From Streptomyces sp. Je 1-79 (GTDB lineage: Bacteria > Actinomycetota > Actinomycetes > Streptomycetales > Streptomycetaceae), in NCBI RefSeq assembly GCF_025195125.1, contig NZ_JAMGSL010000007.1, positions 248,001 through 312,000 of the forward strand: a DNA stretch of 64,000 nt, written 5' to 3'. The stretch's first letter is position 1. Each line of letters starts with the position of its first letter. The translations under genes and the position numbers were made by a program. Below, piece after piece: positions 62,601-64,000 of the stretch. A model generated the notes under the pieces. That model searched no databases, was not told where the DNA came from, and saw only the letters and a list, made by a program, of their open reading frames with translations.

Positions 62601-63207
62601 TGTCGAGCAGCTCGGGCTCGGGGGCGCGCAGGGAGGCGACGTAGAGCGGCAGGGCGCGGGCGCCCTGGTCCTCGATCGCCTCGCAGAGCGAGCCGACGAA
62701 GGCGGTGTTCCCGCTCATGTGGTGGGCGCGGTAGTAGAGCACCGCGACGGTCGGGCCGTCGGTCGAGCGGGGGGCGCGCTCCAGCGGGCCCCAGGTGGGC
62801 GCGGCGGCCGGGGCGTCGAAGCCGTGGCCGGTGAGCAGCACGGTGTCGGAGAGGAAGCGGGCCAGCTGCTCCAGGTTGGCGGGGCCGCCGTGCGCGAGGT
62901 AGGCGTGGGCCTCGGTGGCGACGCCGACGGGGACCGTGGAGGCCTCCATGAGCTGGGCGTCCGGCGCCTGCTCCCCGGAGAGGACGACCAGCGGCTTCCC
63001 GGCGGCGCGCAGCGCGTCGAGGCCGTCCTCCCAGGCCCTCAGCCCGCCGAGGAGGCGTACGAGAACGAGGTCGGCGCCGTCGAGGAGCCCCGGCAGGTCG
63101 TCCAGGGCGAGGCGGGAGGGGTTGGCGAACCGGTACTCGACCGGACCGCCGGCCGCGCGGGCGCTGAGCAGGTCGGTGTCGGAGTGCGACAGCAACAGAA
63201 TTCGCAT
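59599..63207 (-). CDS. cobN: Cobaltochelatase subunit CobN
   Basis: A 1202-residue large subunit of the aerobic cobaltochelatase that inserts cobalt into hydrogenobyrinic acid a,c-diamide, using ATP together with CobS and CobT-type subunits. Family features are VLYYRAHHMSGNTAFVGSL, PILQALCLTGSRAAWEEN, YPTKHSRIGNAVGLDTPASA, HHYLAAYRWIA, MVHLGKHGNLEWLPGKN, and SLWGTSAMRTAGDDVAEAL and YGAGILQLID in the C-terminal half. The length is normal. A cobalamin riboswitch lies upstream, so expression should fall when B12 is plentiful. Confidence 0.97.
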   Translation of the reverse strand: MRILLLSHSDTDLLSARAAGGPVEYRFANPSRLALDDLPGLLDGADLVLVRLLGGLRAWEDGLDALRAAGKPLVVLSGEQAPDAQLMEASTVPVGVATEAHAYLAHGGPANLEQLARFLSDTVLLTGHGFDAPAAAPTWGPLERAPRSTDGPTVAVLYYRAHHMSGNTAFVGSLCEAIEDQGARALPLYVASLRAPEPELLDTLRGADAIVTTVLAAGGTKPAEAQAGGDEEAWDAGALAALDVPILQALCLTGSRAAWEENDEGLSPLDAASQVAVPEFDGRLITVPFSFKEIDEDGLPAYVADTERAARVAGIAVRHARLRHIPNAEKKLALVLSAYPTKHSRIGNAVGLDTPASAVALLRRLREEGYDFGPVEEIPGLVSGDGDELIYALIEAGGHDQDWLTEEQLARNPVRIPAADYKRWYATLPAELREAVEEHWGPAPGEMFLDRSRNPEGDIVLAALRRGNLLILIQPPRGFGENPIAIYHDPDLPPSHHYLAAYRWIAARAEDGGFGADAMVHLGKHGNLEWLPGKNAGLSAACGPDAALGDIPLVYPFLVNDPGEGTQAKRRVHATLVDHLVPPMARADSYGDIARLEQLLDEYAQISSMDPSKLPAIRAQIWTLIQAAKLDHDLGLEDRPEDDGFDDFLLHVDGWLCEVKDAQIRDGLHVLGGAPAGEARVNLVLSILRARQIWGGTQALPGLREALGLDESAATRTTADEAEATARELVEAMEAADWSLDAVPAVAAAYGPDVAAVLRFACEQVVPRLAGTTDELAHAVHALNGGFVPAGPSGSPLRGLVNVLPTGRNFYSVDPKAVPSRLAWETGQALADSLLERYRADNGEWPTSVGLSLWGTSAMRTAGDDVAEALALLGIRPTWDDASRRVNGLEAVPLAELGRPRIDVTLRISGFFRDAFPHVIGLLDDAVRLAASLDEPAEDNYVRAHAQADLAEHGDERRATTRIFGSRPGTYGAGILQLIDSRDWRTDADLAEVYTVWGGYAYGRGLEGRPARAEMETAYKRIAVAAKNTDTREHDIADSDDYFQYHGGMVATVRALTGTAPEAYIGDSTRPETVRTRTLVEETSRVFRARVVNPKWIEAMRRHGYKGAFELAATVDYLFGYDATTGVVADWMYDKLTETYVLDPENQAFLKEANPWALHGIAERLLEAESRGMWEKPDPETLAALRQVFLDTEGDLEDGAEG

Positions 63208-63260
63208 GCGTGCGCAGGCCTTCCTCGGGGTTGTCCGCGCCCCGGGTGGTCGTGTGGGTT

Positions 63261-63298
63261 GGGGCCTCCCCTGCTCGAGCGAAGCCGAGAGCTTGGGG
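63261..63298. repeat. Streptomyces-type GCTCGAGC/CTCTCGGCTTCGCTCGAGC repeat hairpin
   Basis: A dyad with the core CTGCTCGAGCGAAGCCGAGAG bracketed by CCCC/GGGG arms. This looks like a short intergenic repeat that I know from many Streptomyces genomes. Here it is between the riboswitch aptamer and cobN, where it can form the expression-platform hairpin. Confidence 0.6.
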
Positions 63299-63301
63299 AA
63301 G

Positions 63302-63412
63302 GGAGTTCCTGACTCACCCGTCCCCTTGCGGGGCCGGGCTCACAGTGGCGGGACCGCGCCGGATTCTCACCGGGCTTCCTCCCCGGGGTCCTGGGACCCC
63401 ATGCCGATCTGC
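63302..63412 (-). promoter_or_regulatory. Cobalamin riboswitch upstream of cobN
   Basis: On the minus strand the aptamer has the conserved GGAAGCCCGGTGAGAATCC (63362-63381 region), the B12 box GCCACTG (63343-63349), and GAGTCAGGAACTCC (63302-63315). These are the standard landmarks of the cobalamin riboswitch. It sits about 95 nt before the cobN start and should repress cobN when adenosylcobalamin is bound. Confidence 0.93.
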
Positions 63413-63476
63413 ATAGTAGATCGTGGCCGCGGCGGCCCGGCGGGTCACCCGGATTCACGTGGGTATGCTCGCCGCC

Positions 63477-64000
63477 ATGCCGACCGACCCGCCCACCACG
63501 CCCAACCAGGGCGAACCCGTCATACGGGACCGTGGCGACGCCTGCCCCGGGGCGCTTCGACTGCACTCCGCCGACGACGGCCGGCTGGCCCGACTGCGGT
63601 TGCCCGCAGGGTTGTTGACGGCACGCCAGGTCGAGGTCCTGGCCGCTGCCGCGGAGGAACTGGGCGACGGACGGGTCAGCGTCACCTCGCGGGGGAACGT
63701 GGAGCTGCGCGGGCTCGGCGAGAGCTGCGGTGCGGAGCTGGCCGGGCGGCTCGCGGAGGCCGGGCTGCTGCCCTCCGCGACCCATGAACGCGTCCGGAAC
63801 GTCGTGGCCTCGCCGACGGCCGGACTGGACGGACTCGGCTGTGCTGACGTGCAGTTGTGGGCCCGCGAGCTGGACGCGCTGCTGTGCGCGGAGAGCGCCG
63901 CGGCGGCCCTCTCCGGCCGTTTCCTCTTCGTCCTGGACGACGGGCGCGAGGATGTGGCGGGGCTCGGCGGAGATGTGACCTTGCTCGCAGGAGAGCGGTC
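63477..64000 (+). CDS. cobG: Precorrin-3B synthase-like protein (CobG), partial
   Basis: The first 174 residues of a protein cut by the right edge. DACPGALRLHSADDGRLARLRLPAGLLTARQVEVLAAAAEELGDGRVSVTSRGNVELRGL is the N-terminal half of the nitrite/sulfite reductase ferredoxin-like domain found in CobG. CobG is the oxygen-dependent Fe-S enzyme that makes precorrin-3B in aerobic B12 synthesis. The siroheme/Fe-S cysteines are beyond the window. It diverges from cobN, and the pair suggests a cob gene cluster continuing to the right. Confidence 0.85.
   Translation, partial: MPTDPPTTPNQGEPVIRDRGDACPGALRLHSADDGRLARLRLPAGLLTARQVEVLAAAAEELGDGRVSVTSRGNVELRGLGESCGAELAGRLAEAGLLPSATHERVRNVVASPTAGLDGLGCADVQLWARELDALLCAESAAAALSGRFLFVLDDGREDVAGLGGDVTLLAGER

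Noticed and set aside
50800..64000. Secondary-metabolite gene cluster
   Set aside because: No polyketide, nonribosomal peptide, terpene or lanthipeptide synthase is present. The ABC-F and VOC genes suggest resistance but not biosynthesis.

Overview
The window is high-GC actinobacterial DNA, almost certainly a Streptomyces chromosome. The evidence is very GC-rich third codon positions, GTG/TTG starts, HspR-type HAIR operators, a ParB-type parS site, ECF41 sigma factors, DUF6223 and DUF3151 families, and a conserved heat-shock/housekeeping order (fructose-bisphosphate aldolase, pyrE, clpB, hspR-dnaJ-grpE-dnaK, dcd, tRNA-Gly). Species is not assigned.

1-29.3 kb is core chromosome. It holds a partial exported protein, a DUF3151 gene, an MFS pump with a PatB-type C-S lyase, fbaA, pyrE with an aldose epimerase, an SRPBCC membrane protein, a membrane-anchored spermidine synthase-like enzyme, DUF2617, an aminotransferase, a polytopic sugar transferase that seems to start at CTG, and clpB. 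A small accessory-looking locus follows (17.2-19.3 kb): a secreted peptide with three DPGW repeats, a degenerate Rieske-like partner, and a divergent HTH regulator with its own downstream gene. Then come dnaK-grpE-dnaJ-hspR, a short sugar transferase, an EtfD-like Fe-S membrane oxidoreductase, a Yip1 protein, a phosphoribosyltransferase, dcd and a zinc-ribbon protein. HAIR sites in front of clpB and dnaK tie both chaperone operons to HspR.

29.3-50.7 kb looks like an accessory region starting at tRNA-Gly(CCC). It carries a CmtR/CDF metal-efflux pair, a frameshifted hydrolase, a two-component system with DUF6223, two separate ECF41 sigma factor plus NDH-2-like oxidoreductase modules, an APC permease, an integrase remnant fused to a truncated dihydrofolate-reductase-like gene, and TetR genes. 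At its centre is a cold-shock-like block: a MerR-type HTH gene behind a long structured non-coding leader, a CspA protein, a DEAD-box RNA helicase, a small unknown protein, and a second HTH paralogue with the same approximately 125-nt leader. The block ends with a VOC-AraC-VOC cassette in which a duplicated promoter block precedes each VOC gene.

50.7-64 kb holds a PP2C phosphatase, a large membrane protein, a 2-hydroxyacid dehydrogenase, a GntR-DUF1648 operon, a nucleoside hydrolase, an alpha/beta hydrolase opposite an ABC-F protein, then cobN behind a cobalamin riboswitch and the start of a divergent cobG.

The best candidates for undescribed biology are the shared structured leaders and internally repeated long leader of the HTH paralogues, the DPGW-repeat peptide locus, the VOC-AraC promoter block, and the two ECF41-oxidoreductase modules with look-alike promoters. 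All functional statements come from reading sequence motifs; no database search was possible.
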